From contig PFTZ01000046.1 of the NCBI GenBank assembly GCA_002789815.1, positions 1 through 44,375 on the forward strand: a stretch of DNA of 44,375 nt, read 5' to 3'. Positions within the stretch are counted from its first letter, which is position 1. Every line of letters begins with the position of its first letter. A program made the position numbers and the translations under genes. The notes under the pieces were generated by a model that did no database searches, had not been told where the DNA came from, and saw nothing but the letters and a program-made list of their open reading frames with translations. Shown piece after piece: positions 31,875-41,016 of the stretch. The stretch is from Candidatus Berkelbacteria bacterium CG_4_9_14_3_um_filter_39_23. Lineage in GTDB: Bacteria; Patescibacteriota; UBA1384; GWA2-35-9; CG2-30-39-44.

Positions 31875-32902
31875 ATTGTGATTCCTTAAGTAGCGGCGAG
31901 CGAAAGAGGAAAAGTCTAGTATTAACGACGATTGAAATTATTAGCAGAATAAACCTGGAAAGGATAACCAAAGCGGGTGATAGTCCCGTAAGCGAAAATT
32001 GTTTCAATTTAAGTTAATCCGATCCCTGATTTTTATTGGGGTGGCAAGTACTGTCAGACACGTGAAATCTGGCAGGAAGATGGGTGGATCATTATCCAAG
32101 ACTAAATATGTTTTTTGACCGATAGTGAACTAGTACCGCGAGGGAAAGGTGAAAAGTACCCCTAGCCGGGGAGTGAAATAGTACCTGAAACCATACACTG
32201 ACAAGGAGTCGGAGCGCGTTTTGCTTAGGCGAAGCGTGTCACGGCGTGCCTTTTGCAGAATGAGCCAACGAGTTGTCATATTTTGCGAGCTCAAGCTTTT
32301 TTAAGGCTGAGGCGTAGGGAAACCGAGTGTTAATAGCGCGATTAGTAAAATGTGGCAGACCCGAAACCGGGTGATCTATCCATGGTCAGGCTGAACTTCG
32401 CCGAAAGGCGGTAGGGAGGGCCGAACACACCAGCGTTGCAAAACTGGGTGATGAATTGTGGATAGTGGTAAAATGCCTATCGAACCCGGAGATAGCTGGT
32501 TCTCCTCGAAATATATTTAGGTATAGCGTTCCACTGCAACCCTGCAGGTAGAGCACTGGTTCGTGTACGGCGGAGAAATTCGTTGGCACGAGTCAAACTC
32601 CGAATAGCAGGACTCAAAGAGTGGAGCAGTCAGTACGTGAGGGCTAAGCTTCATGGTACAAAAGGGAAACAGCCCAGATCGCAATCTAAGGTCCCAAAAT
32701 AAGATTTAAGTGGGAAAGGAAGTAGTCTACCACAGACAAATAGGAGGTTGGCTTAGAAGCAGCCATCCTTTAAAGAAAGCGTAACAGCTCACTATTCGAT
32801 TTTTCTCAACCCGCCTTTGGCGGGAAGAGAGGTAGATTGCGCCGAAAATTCAACGGGGCTAAAATCTTTACCGAAGATGCGGATGCCATTGCTACGCATT
32901 GG

Positions 32903-33174
32903 AAGCATCAAATAACAACATATAAATAACAAACAAATATCTAATTACACGACTTACGTAAATATCTTTCCGCGTTGTCATTGCAAGGCTCCGCCAGCTG
33001 GCGGAAACAAAGTAATCTGGCAAAATTATATGAGATTGCCACGCCTGTTGGCTCGCAACGACATAATACGTAAGTCGTGTAATTACCAAAATTCAAAATG
33101 ACTGAAGCATATAAATATTTTTTACTTTAGAATTTAGGATTTGTTTGGTTATTGTTTCTTGAAATTTGGAATTT
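32903..33174 (+). other. 23S intervening sequence 3 in helix 45 (about 272 nt)
   Basis: The flanks GCCATTGCTACGCATTGG (32885-32902) and CCATTGCATAGCAGTGGC (33175-33192) form a strong stem, the helix 45 position where intervening sequences are known in Salmonella and other bacteria and are cut out by RNase III, leaving a fragmented 23S. The loop is AT-rich and contains the 144-bp inverted-repeat element described separately. Confidence 0.85.
32942..33085. mobile_element. 144-bp MITE-like element inside the 23S gene
   Basis: Perfect 19-bp terminal inverted repeats: TAATTACACGACTTACGTA (32942-32960) and its reverse complement (33067-33085). The inside has second-level pairing (CGTTGTCATTGC near the left, GCAACGACATAA near the right) and a GCCAGCTGGC palindrome; no coding frame of note. 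The terminal TA could be a target-site duplication, as in Tc1/mariner-like insertions. A related end occurs at 142-158. The transposase that moves it is not in the window. Confidence 0.85.
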
Positions 33175-33822
33175 CCATTGCATAGCAGTGGCGTGGTAGA
33201 GGAGCGTTCTTTAAGCAGCGAAGCTTCACTGTGAAGTGGGGTGGAGTTTAAAGAAGTGCGAATGTTGGCATGAGTAACGAATTAGCCCGGCGAGAAACCG
33301 GGCCACCAAAAGTCTAAGGTTTCCCCCGCAACGATAATCGACGGGGGGTTAGGCGGGAGCTAAGCTTGCGAAAGCGATGCACAGCAGGTTGATATTCCTG
33401 CCCTGCCATATTTTTAAGATATTATGACGCATTTTTAAGCTATTTTATTGCTATGACTATGTAATAAAATGGGGAGAGAGTGACTAGAAAAGTAATATCT
33501 TGCTAAATTTATGGCATCCGTACCGCAAACCGACGCAGGTAGACGGGTTGAGAATACTAAGGTGATCGAGCAAACTCTCGTTAAGGAACTCGGCAAAAAA
33601 ACGTCCGTAACTTCGGAATAAGGACTGCCCGCCTCTTCGGCGGGCCGCAGCGAACGTTTTCCGGGCGACTGTTTATCAAAAACATAGCTCCATGCTAACC
33701 CGCAAGGGGATGTATATGGGGTGATGCCTGCCCAGTGCTGGAAGGTCACGAGGATTAGTGATACCGTGCTACGCACGGTTGAGCTTTGAATCTAAGCCCC
33801 AGTGAACGGCAGCGGTAACTAT

Positions 33823-34519
33823 TAAATAACGGTTAGTAGTTATAAAATCTGGCCAAATGCTGGAAACTCTTGTCAGGTTATTGGTAGGATTAGAAAATTA
33901 TCTAAACCTAACAATCCAATAAATAGAGACAATCAGCAGGAAAGATTTCATAAAAGGAGAAAAATGGATAATAATATTCAAAAAATTCCCGAGAGAATCG
34001 GATGGTATTTTGCGGAATTTGTTGATGGTGAAGGTAGTTTTAATGTTTCACTTAGAAAAAAGCCTGATTATACAATGCATTGGCAAATATGCCCAAGCTT
34101 TAATATTTCACAGAAAAACAGAGCAATTCTTGCCTTATTTAAACATCATTTAAATGTGGGTATATTAAGCGGAGAGCAGATGGATTGTATGCATACGAAT
34201 AGTGAATCACAAAATGCTAAGTGGTATCATTATCCCATTTTTTAATAAATTTAATTTTTTATCTCCAAATCAAAAAAGAAACTTTTCAATATTTAAGGAA
34301 ATAATTAGGTTAATGGACACAGGGATTCATCTGAGTGAAGAAGGATTCAATAAGATTATTGACCCCAGAGAAATTCTAAACAAAGGTAAAGGTAGAAAAC
34401 GAAAATATGAAAAGGATAATTTAAATTATGAAAAATCCCCAGAGACTATACGCCAGAATCGCCAATAAGGCGATATGATATAGTCCGATCTTTATGGAGA
34501 CATAAAGCTAACATAAATG
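33823..34519 (+). other. Group I intron in 23S at E. coli position 1917
   Basis: Self-splicing intron, 697 bases, in the helix 69 segment. The 5' exon ends TAACTAT (33822 = U1917) and the 3' exon resumes AACCGTTCTATGGTAGCG; joined, they restore the conserved rRNA sequence. P1: the exon pairs with the internal guide GTAGTTA (33836-33842), placing a U-G wobble at the splice site. P3: CTGGC (33849-33853) with GCCAG (34452-34456). P4: TGCTG (33858-33862) with CAGCA (33934-33938). P7: GACTATA (34444-34450) with TATAGTC (34479-34485). P8: ATCGCC/GGCGAT (34458-34474). The intron ends with the conserved G (34519). An endonuclease frame occupies the region between P4 and P7, probably the P6 loop. Position 1917 also hosts an intron in Coxiella. 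Confidence 0.95.
33964..34468 (+). pseudogene. LAGLIDADG homing endonuclease, frameshifted
   Basis: Intron-encoded endonuclease of the I-CreI single-motif type. AAAAGGAGA precedes ATG 33964. The first frame (33964-34245, 93 aa) has the signature GWYFAEFVDGEGSFNVS (about residues 13-29) and stops after WYHYPIF. The second frame resumes with FNKFNFLSPNQKRNFSIF and runs to TAA 34466-34468. The switch is at a run of six T (34238-34243); five T would give one continuous frame of about 167 residues, the usual size of this class. So it is either a decayed gene, a sequencing/assembly slip, or (least likely) a slippery site. The end of the frame overlaps the intron's P7, P3 and P8. Confidence 0.85.
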
Positions 34520-34933
34520 AACCGTTCTATGGTAGCGAAATTCCTTGGCGTGTAAGTTACGTCCCGCACGAATGGCATAACGGTCTGGAAACTGTCTCAA
34601 CGAGAGGCTCGGTGAAATTACACTGCCGGTAAAGATGCCGGTTACCCGCGGCAAGACGAAAAGACCCCGTGGAGCTTCACTACAGCTTGGCATTGGTTTG
34701 CTTTGCTAAATGTTTAGTCATAGGTGGGAGGGTGTGTGTAGCACTTGTGCTATACGTATTCAACAATGAAAGACCACCCTTGTAGCGTAGCAAATCTAAC
34801 CCTCGTTAAAACGAGGAGACAGTGTTTGGCAGGTAGTTTATCTGGGGCGGATGACTCCTAAAGAGTAACGGAGTCGCTCAAAGGTTGGCTAGTCCCGTAT
34901 GGAAATCGGGATGATAGTGTAAAGGCAAATGCC

Positions 34934-34964
<31 letters not shown>

Positions 34965-35014
34965 CTGCGAAAGCAGGACTTAGTGATCCTCTATCTTTGA
35001 ATGACAGAGATAGA

Positions 35015-35051
<37 letters not shown>

Positions 35052-35510
35052 GATCGCGCCCAATAGCTCACATAGACGGCGCGGTTTGGCACCTCGATGT
35101 CGGCTCAACGCATCCTGGGGGTGGAGCAGCTCCCAAGGGTTTGGCTGTTCGCCAATTAAAGCGTTACGCGAGCTGGGTTCAGAACGTCGCAAGACAGTTC
35201 GGTCTTAATCTGCCGTGGGCGATCAAAACTTGAGGGAAATTCTCCTTAGTACGAGAGGACCAGGAGGAACAAGCCTCTGGTGTACCAGTTGTGCCATCAG
35301 GCGCATCGCTGGGTAGCTATGCTTGTATGGATAACCGCTGAAAGCATATAAGCGGGAAGCCATGCCCAAGATTAGGTTTTGTTTGAGATCCCCCAAAGAC
35401 GATGGGGTTGATAGGTTAGCGGTCTAAGTCCCGTAAGGGATTCAGCCGTCTGATACTAATCGATCGAAGATTTTTTATTACAACTTTGAATTTTTATAAT
35501 TCAAGGTAAA

Positions 35511-35535
35511 ACTTACTTTGATTTTTGTTGACAAT
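35511..35535 (+). other. Pre-23S processing stem, 3' strand
   Basis: ACTTACTTTGATTTTTGTTGACAAT is complementary to 31394-31418 at 24 of 25 positions. Confidence 0.85.
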
Positions 35536-35612
35536 TTCGGCATTTTGATTAAATCGCAAGAAGCGAAATTTTTGTATCTAAGTTTTTGGTTGGTTGCGTA
35601 TAAAAATTTTCT

Positions 35613-35749
35613 TCTGGTGATTTTAGCGAACAGGAAACACCCGTTCCCATTCCGAACACGGCTTCGCCTCTTCGGCGGATAAAAGTTAAGCTGTTTTGCG
35701 CCAATGATAGTTACCTCGCAAGGGGTTGCGAAAGTAGGTCATCGCCAGT
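35613..35749 (+). rRNA. rrf: 5S ribosomal RNA with a 21-nt insert
   Basis: Helix I is CTGGTGA (35614-35620) with TCGCCAG (35742-35748), and the body shows the 5S signatures CACCCGTTCCCATTCCGAACACGG and AAGTTAAGC. Between these two signatures, where nothing is normally present, lie 21 extra bases (35662-35682) that fold as CGCC-TCTTC-GGCG. The RNA is therefore about 135 nt instead of the usual 115-120. T residues follow directly after helix I and may help end the transcript. Confidence 0.93.
35662..35682 (+). other. Hairpin insert in 5S rRNA
   Basis: The 21 bases CTTCGCCTCTTCGGCGGATAA separate CCGAACACGG from AAGTTAAGC, breaking the helix III/loop C region of 5S. The insert has its own 4-5 bp stem. 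It may be retained as an expansion or removed during maturation. Confidence 0.75.
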
Positions 35750-35811
35750 TTTTTTGTACTTCAAAAAGTAGGCTAACCCACAGCGGGTCTATTCTTTTTT
35801 TGCAATAATTT

Positions 35812-35820
35812 TGGTATAAT
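35812..35820 (+). promoter_or_regulatory. Extended -10 promoter for the Fn3 surface gene
   Basis: TGG followed by TATAAT (35815-35820) is a consensus extended -10. No good -35 is seen. The leader would be about 47 bases and contains AAGGAGG before the TTG start at 35874. Confidence 0.7.
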
Positions 35821-35873
35821 AAAATTAAGTTGGTTCTCGTTTTGTTTACGCAATCTATAAGGAGGAAATTACT

Positions 35874-38800
35874 TTGGAATACCAATTGAAAGATAATTTT
35901 TCAAAACAGATGCGCTATTTTTTGATAATAGCAATAAGTATTATCACTATTTTTGGATTTAATTTTTTCAAAGTAGCCCAAACAAGCGCGGTAGCCGATG
36001 TTACATTAACTAGTTCTGCTTTTTCAGATTCTGACGCAGATGATACGCATCGGGCTTCTCAGTGGCAAGTGACTACCGCATCGGGCGTCTATACTAGTCC
36101 GACCGTTGATTCTGGCACAGACACGACTAACAAAACAACCTATCTTGTTTCAGCTTCAAATCTAACAGCTTCAACTACTTATTATTGGAGGGTAAGATAT
36201 CAAGATAATCATTTAGCTTGGAGCAATTGGTCAAGCGAAGGCACATTTATTACTGATGCTGATGCTGTGCCTGACACAACGCCTAGTTGCCCCACCAGTA
36301 TCACTGCCACTGCCGGGGATGCGCAAGTAGTTTTGAGTTGGGGGCAACCAGTCAGCAATGATACTGGTTTGTTTTGGATTTATCGGTCAACAGTCAGTGG
36401 AGAAACAGGTAGCCAAATTGGCACTGCCACAATTTCGTCCTATCCAGCTTCTTATACCGACACTTCGCTTACCAATGGCACCACTTATTATTACACGGTT
36501 AACGCAAAAAATTCTGGCACAGGAGAAGAATCGAGCGGATATAATCAAGTTTCTGCTACTCCGGTTGCTACCGCTATAGTAGCTGTGGCAGTCCCAAACT
36601 GTCCAGCTAATTTGAGCTCGCAAGCAGGAGATAAGGCAATCGATTTATCTTGGGACGCGCCGGTTAGTGGCAGCTTGTACACCGGATATAAAATTTATCG
36701 TTCAGTAGTATCAGGAACCCAAGGCAGTGAGGTTGCCAACATTACTGATATTTCAATAAAAATTTACCACGATAGCGGGCTCACTAATGAAACAACCTAT
36801 TATTACACGGTTGTCGCTTACAATAGCTCTGGTGAGGCGGTTTTATGTAGCCAAATTTCTAACACTCCTACTGGTCGACCGAATTGTCCTTCTGGCGCCA
36901 CATTATCAATTTCTGGCACAAGAGCCACACTCAATTGGACTAACGCGACAAATAGCGATTTTAGCCATGTGGTAATTTATCGTTCACAGGCAAGCGGGCA
37001 AACAGGCGATCTGGTCTATACATCTGGCAGTAGCGCAATAAATAGTTTCGCTGAAGATATCAATCCGGCAACCAGATATTATTATACAATTGTATCAGTG
37101 GATACAGATGGGAATACTTCTTCCGGTTGCAATCAGATTTCTACCAGCCAAATTGCTTCTTGCCAAACTGGTTTTACCGCTAAAAAAACAACCAGAGAAA
37201 AAAATTATCTTACTTGGACAGCAGGAAGCCAGATCTATAAAAATCTGTTATATAAAAAGGTGTCAGAGGTTTTCACGCAAATTGCTGTTTTAGATAGCGC
37301 GACAAATTATTTTTTTGATACTGACGGTGGCGCAGCTGATTATGAATTACGAGCACAGTATCAAAATGCCAGTAGTGAAACTACTTGCGGGCAGGCAACA
37401 GTGAGTGAAACTATTGATCCGTTATGTCCCACGCTTCCCGCCCTTACTTTGGCGAAGCCAGTTTTGAATATTGTCGGCGACACAGCGCAGGGGGTAAATG
37501 GTTCGTATTTGGATAATATTCAATTTAAAAGTATTGATTTAGCCTGGAGTGTGCCCGATTTTCCTTTGAAAACAATTTATTTGTCTCGCGATCAGGGGTC
37601 AGTTTGGGTTTTGGATAAAAATTCAACTAGCTACATTGACACTAACCAAGGAGTATCGCCAACTACCTATCATCTTTGGGCGGAATACGATTTAAGCCAA
37701 TATAACAACCCGAGCAATTGTCCAGTGCCGGTGAGTGATGTTGATTTTACTTTTGACCTAAGCAACTTGGGAGGTTTTGATATTTTAAACCCAAGCGATG
37801 GGAGTGTGTATAACCGGGGAGACGATTTGGAGCTGGTGTGGACCCAGCCACCAGTTAATTCACAGGACCTTGTCAAGGGCGACCATTTTGATATTGACAT
37901 TTCAGACGATGGAAATTACCGCAAAGAGTACCGAAATTTGCCATTTTTTAACCCTTTGGAAAATAGTTTTAATCGCACGCCGCCAGCTGATTTTGGATAC
38001 AAAGCCAGCACAGATTTAACTAATCCATTGGTAAAAAATATCTATACACTGGCGAATTGGGAGAGTTTATTACCGTTTGTCGTTGTTGATAAGCAAATCA
38101 CGATTAAGGTAAATTTGGCTGATTCATCAGGCGAAATTTTGCATACAGAGCAAATTGTTTTTACCATTCGCAACCCTTTAATTGTTGCCAGGCAAGCTAA
38201 TTATCCTTTTTCAATTGCCAGCAGTATTGTTACAATTCCTACAATGATATTGATGGTTTTAGCTAATGCGCTCAGCGCCAGCAATTCGGCGGGCTTTATG
38301 CTAATTGATAAAATAATCAATTTTTCCAAATTGTTGCCAACAAAAATGAATTTATTTTTTACCGGCAGCTGGCTTCGTCGGAAGAGAACTTCATGGGGCA
38401 CGATATTGAGCGAGCACAGCAATAAGCCAGTTGGGAAAGCATTAGTTGAATTACACAAAGAGCAATTTGGTAAAGTGGTAAAAACTGCCATAACTGATCC
38501 TGCCGGCAGGTTTTGGTTTCTAATTTCTGAGCCCGGTCAATATTTTATTTCAACTCAAAAAACAGGTTTTCGCCAGTTCGTTAGCCAAAGTTTTAACATC
38601 TTTGATATAAATAAATTACCCATCAATCAAAAAATTTATTTAAAACCAGTTGAGCTGGAAACAAATGTAGCGATGCTTAAATTGCTGGCATTTGTTTTTG
38701 CTTTGGCGAAGGTGTTTGACGCTATTAGAATTCCAGTCCTTGTGCTGGGCTCAATTATGTCAGTTTATAATCTGATCGTTTATCCAGGGTTGACAACATA

Positions 38801-39125
38801 TATAATTTTTGGTTTATATATTTTCTTGTGGGTGATTGAAATTATTTTATATCTTGTGCCTCGCCCGTTTGGCAAGGTGCTGGACAGTATTAGTGGCGCG
38901 CCACTGAAAATGGCGATTGTGAGAGTGTTTAAATTCGGACAAGAAAAACCGATCCAAACATATGTAACAGACAAAATAGGGCGTTACCATTTCTTGCTTT
39001 CTCCGGGTAAATATCATTTTAAAGTATCAAAATTGGGTTATAATCCCTGGATTTCGACTGATTATAATTTGCAAAATTTACACACTAAACCCAATTTTAA
39101 ATTTTACTTACAAGCAGTAGAGTGA
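35874..39125 (+). CDS. Large Fn3-repeat surface protein with membrane-embedded C-terminal half
   Basis: Predicted exported, membrane-attached protein of 1083 residues. The start is TTG with AAGGAGG 8 bases upstream. Residues about 14-36 form a signal or anchor segment. About 42-512 hold five fibronectin-III-like units ending in tyrosine-corner patterns (TYYWRVRY, TYYYTVNA, TYYYTVVAY, RYYYTIVSV). Units 2-5 begin with P-x-C-P or A-S-C and most end near a second cysteine (VLCSQ, SGCNQ, TTCGQ), suggesting one disulfide each. Residues about 770-800 and 945-1000 are membrane segments. Two carboxypeptidase-regulatory-like beta domains follow: about 845-930 (KALVELHKEQFGKV, TDPAGRFWFL) and about 1005-1075 (TDKIGRYHFLLSPGKY). 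It may serve in adhesion or envelope architecture; no partner is known. Confidence 0.8.
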   Translation: MEYQLKDNFSKQMRYFLIIAISIITIFGFNFFKVAQTSAVADVTLTSSAFSDSDADDTHRASQWQVTTASGVYTSPTVDSGTDTTNKTTYLVSASNLTASTTYYWRVRYQDNHLAWSNWSSEGTFITDADAVPDTTPSCPTSITATAGDAQVVLSWGQPVSNDTGLFWIYRSTVSGETGSQIGTATISSYPASYTDTSLTNGTTYYYTVNAKNSGTGEESSGYNQVSATPVATAIVAVAVPNCPANLSSQAGDKAIDLSWDAPVSGSLYTGYKIYRSVVSGTQGSEVANITDISIKIYHDSGLTNETTYYYTVVAYNSSGEAVLCSQISNTPTGRPNCPSGATLSISGTRATLNWTNATNSDFSHVVIYRSQASGQTGDLVYTSGSSAINSFAEDINPATRYYYTIVSVDTDGNTSSGCNQISTSQIASCQTGFTAKKTTREKNYLTWTAGSQIYKNLLYKKVSEVFTQIAVLDSATNYFFDTDGGAADYELRAQYQNASSETTCGQATVSETIDPLCPTLPALTLAKPVLNIVGDTAQGVNGSYLDNIQFKSIDLAWSVPDFPLKTIYLSRDQGSVWVLDKNSTSYIDTNQGVSPTTYHLWAEYDLSQYNNPSNCPVPVSDVDFTFDLSNLGGFDILNPSDGSVYNRGDDLELVWTQPPVNSQDLVKGDHFDIDISDDGNYRKEYRNLPFFNPLENSFNRTPPADFGYKASTDLTNPLVKNIYTLANWESLLPFVVVDKQITIKVNLADSSGEILHTEQIVFTIRNPLIVARQANYPFSIASSIVTIPTMILMVLANALSASNSAGFMLIDKIINFSKLLPTKMNLFFTGSWLRRKRTSWGTILSEHSNKPVGKALVELHKEQFGKVVKTAITDPAGRFWFLISEPGQYFISTQKTGFRQFVSQSFNIFDINKLPINQKIYLKPVELETNVAMLKLLAFVFALAKVFDAIRIPVLVLGSIMSVYNLIVYPGLTTYIIFGLYIFLWVIEIILYLVPRPFGKVLDSISGAPLKMAIVRVFKFGQEKPIQTYVTDKIGRYHFLLSPGKYHFKVSKLGYNPWISTDYNLQNLHTKPNFKFYLQAVE

Positions 39126-39196
39126 AAAACAAACAGCAGTTTGATTTTCCAAACGAGCGCAGTAAAAACGCAAAGCATTGATTTAACAACTAATTT

Positions 39197-40999
39197 ATGA
39201 AAAAAATTATTAAAAAAATTTGCGCTATCATTGGGTTTACATTGATTGCTATTATCGCTTTGGGATCACTACTGCTTGGCATAACCAATTATGCTTACGC
39301 TAACCGTGTTCTGCCACGAGTTTATCTGGGTAATGAGTATCTGGGAGGGAAGACTTTTAACGAAGTGAAAAAAGTCGTTGAAACTAATGTCAGCCACATT
39401 GGTCCGAAAATTATTTTTACCAATGGGGTTAAAAGTTGGAGTATTGACAAAGTTGATATTGGGCTGAATGTTAACGGATCGCAAACTGCCACACAGGCGC
39501 TGGATTGGGGGAGAGACGATTCAATTATCCAGAGTTTTATCGAGCAGTTTACCCTGTTAGTTAAGCCGAGCAATGTGGCAGTGGCTTATACCATCAATCA
39601 GGCGGAGCTAGATAAAAAAATTGAAAGTATCGCGCAGGAAATTGATAAAATCGAAAAAGACGCGACACTGATTGTACAAGATGGAACGATTACCGAGCAA
39701 GATGCCGAAGAGGGGGTAAGGTTAAATAAAGAAAAAATTAGCGGTCTGATCGCTCGGCAAATTAATACTTTTTCCAGCGAAGCAATACCATTACCCATTG
39801 GTATTATCACTCCAAAAGTTTATCGAGAAGGGCTTTCCAACGCCAAAAATAAACTTGAATATCTAATCAAAAATGATATTGAGCTGGTTAATAAAGAAAA
39901 TAAATATCAGGTTTCCAAAGAGCAGATTTACGAGTGGCTGGATTTATTTGCTTCCAGTGCGCGCACTGATAATCGCGGATATGTGCTGGAAGTAAGTCTG
40001 AATCAAGAAAAAGTTAAAGCTTATCTTGTAACTTTGGCTGGCACTATTGACCAAGATTCAGTGAATGCCAAGTTAGTTTTTAGAGAGAATAAGGTGTCGG
40101 TTTTCAATCCGGCGCAAAAGGGAAAAAAATTAGATACTGAAAAAGCGTTATCGATGATAGAAGACGCTTTGCTCAACGCCAAAACCCAAACCATCGAATT
40201 GCCGGTAGCAGAAGTTGAGCCAGAAATATCAGATGCCAAGATTAACCAACTCGGACTCAATGAGATTATTGGAAAATCAACTACTTCATTTGCAAAGAGT
40301 CCAGCTAATCGCATTCACAATATCAAAAATGGGGCAGCGCAACTTTCTGGTTTTTTAATTGAGCCAAATACGGAATTTTCAGTAGTGACGCGGCTAGGTG
40401 AAGTGAACGATAAAAGTGGATATTTGCCAGAATTAGTGATCAAAGAAAATCGGACTGTCCCCGAATATGGCGGTGGGCTGTGCCAAGTTTCAACCACTTT
40501 ATTTCGCGCCGCGCTTGAAGCTGGACTTCCTATTATTGAAAGGCAAAACCATTCGTATCGGGTGTCGTATTATGAGCCACCGGTTGGGCTTGACGCCACA
40601 GTGTATTTGCCCAAACCAGATTTAAAGTTTAAAAACAATACCCCGGGATATATTTTAGTTCAAGGTTATGTGGAGGAAAATAATTTAACTTTTGAGTTGT
40701 ATGGCACCAAGGATGGGCGCGTTGCCAAACTTGAGGGTCCATTTACTTCGGGATATATTGATCCTCCTAATCCGATTTACACTGTAACCGACACATTAAC
40801 GTCTGGCGAAACCAAGCAAATTGAAAAAGCTCACAAAGGCGCGTCTTCGGTGGTGTATTATAAAGTTTTTGATAAAGATGGGAAGGAAATAAATAATCAA
40901 ACATTTAAATCAAAATACAAAGCTTGGCCAGCGCGATTTTTGGTGGGCAAATTGCCCGATAACACCGAGAATGCAAGTGCTGCTTCGCTAAGTGAATAA
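39197..40999 (+). CDS. VanW-domain cell-wall-associated protein
   Basis: Predicted single-pass exported protein of 600 residues. Residues about 8-35 are a membrane anchor (IGFTLIAIIALGSLLLGIT). About 40-340 contain two or more repeats of the peptidoglycan-binding-like domain that commonly precedes VanW (GKTFNEVKKVVETNV; KGKKLDTEKALSMIEDALL). The VanW core lies at about 365-500: NRIHNIKNGAAQLSGFLIEP, FSVVTRLGE, the signature PEYGGGLCQVSTTLFRAAL with its invariant cysteine, and ERQNHSYRVSYYEPPVG. A G5-like tail follows. VanW's biochemical role is not established; the envelope context fits neighbours. No Shine-Dalgarno is obvious before the ATG. Confidence 0.88.
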   Translation: MKKIIKKICAIIGFTLIAIIALGSLLLGITNYAYANRVLPRVYLGNEYLGGKTFNEVKKVVETNVSHIGPKIIFTNGVKSWSIDKVDIGLNVNGSQTATQALDWGRDDSIIQSFIEQFTLLVKPSNVAVAYTINQAELDKKIESIAQEIDKIEKDATLIVQDGTITEQDAEEGVRLNKEKISGLIARQINTFSSEAIPLPIGIITPKVYREGLSNAKNKLEYLIKNDIELVNKENKYQVSKEQIYEWLDLFASSARTDNRGYVLEVSLNQEKVKAYLVTLAGTIDQDSVNAKLVFRENKVSVFNPAQKGKKLDTEKALSMIEDALLNAKTQTIELPVAEVEPEISDAKINQLGLNEIIGKSTTSFAKSPANRIHNIKNGAAQLSGFLIEPNTEFSVVTRLGEVNDKSGYLPELVIKENRTVPEYGGGLCQVSTTLFRAALEAGLPIIERQNHSYRVSYYEPPVGLDATVYLPKPDLKFKNNTPGYILVQGYVEENNLTFELYGTKDGRVAKLEGPFTSGYIDPPNPIYTVTDTLTSGETKQIEKAHKGASSVVYYKVFDKDGKEINNQTFKSKYKAWPARFLVGKLPDNTENASAASLSE

Positions 41000-41016
41000 T
41001 CTCCACTGGGAGGGGA

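Noticed and set aside
34232..34250. Programmed ribosomal frameshift in the LAGLIDADG gene
   Set aside because: A plain T6 run with a stop codon at once after it can be explained by a one-base slip, and decay of homing endonucleases is common; no downstream structure was evident that is not already intron core.
31408..34693. Open frames on the minus strand of the 23S gene
   Set aside because: They are by-products of rRNA sequence; the only credible frame here is the intron endonuclease on the plus strand.
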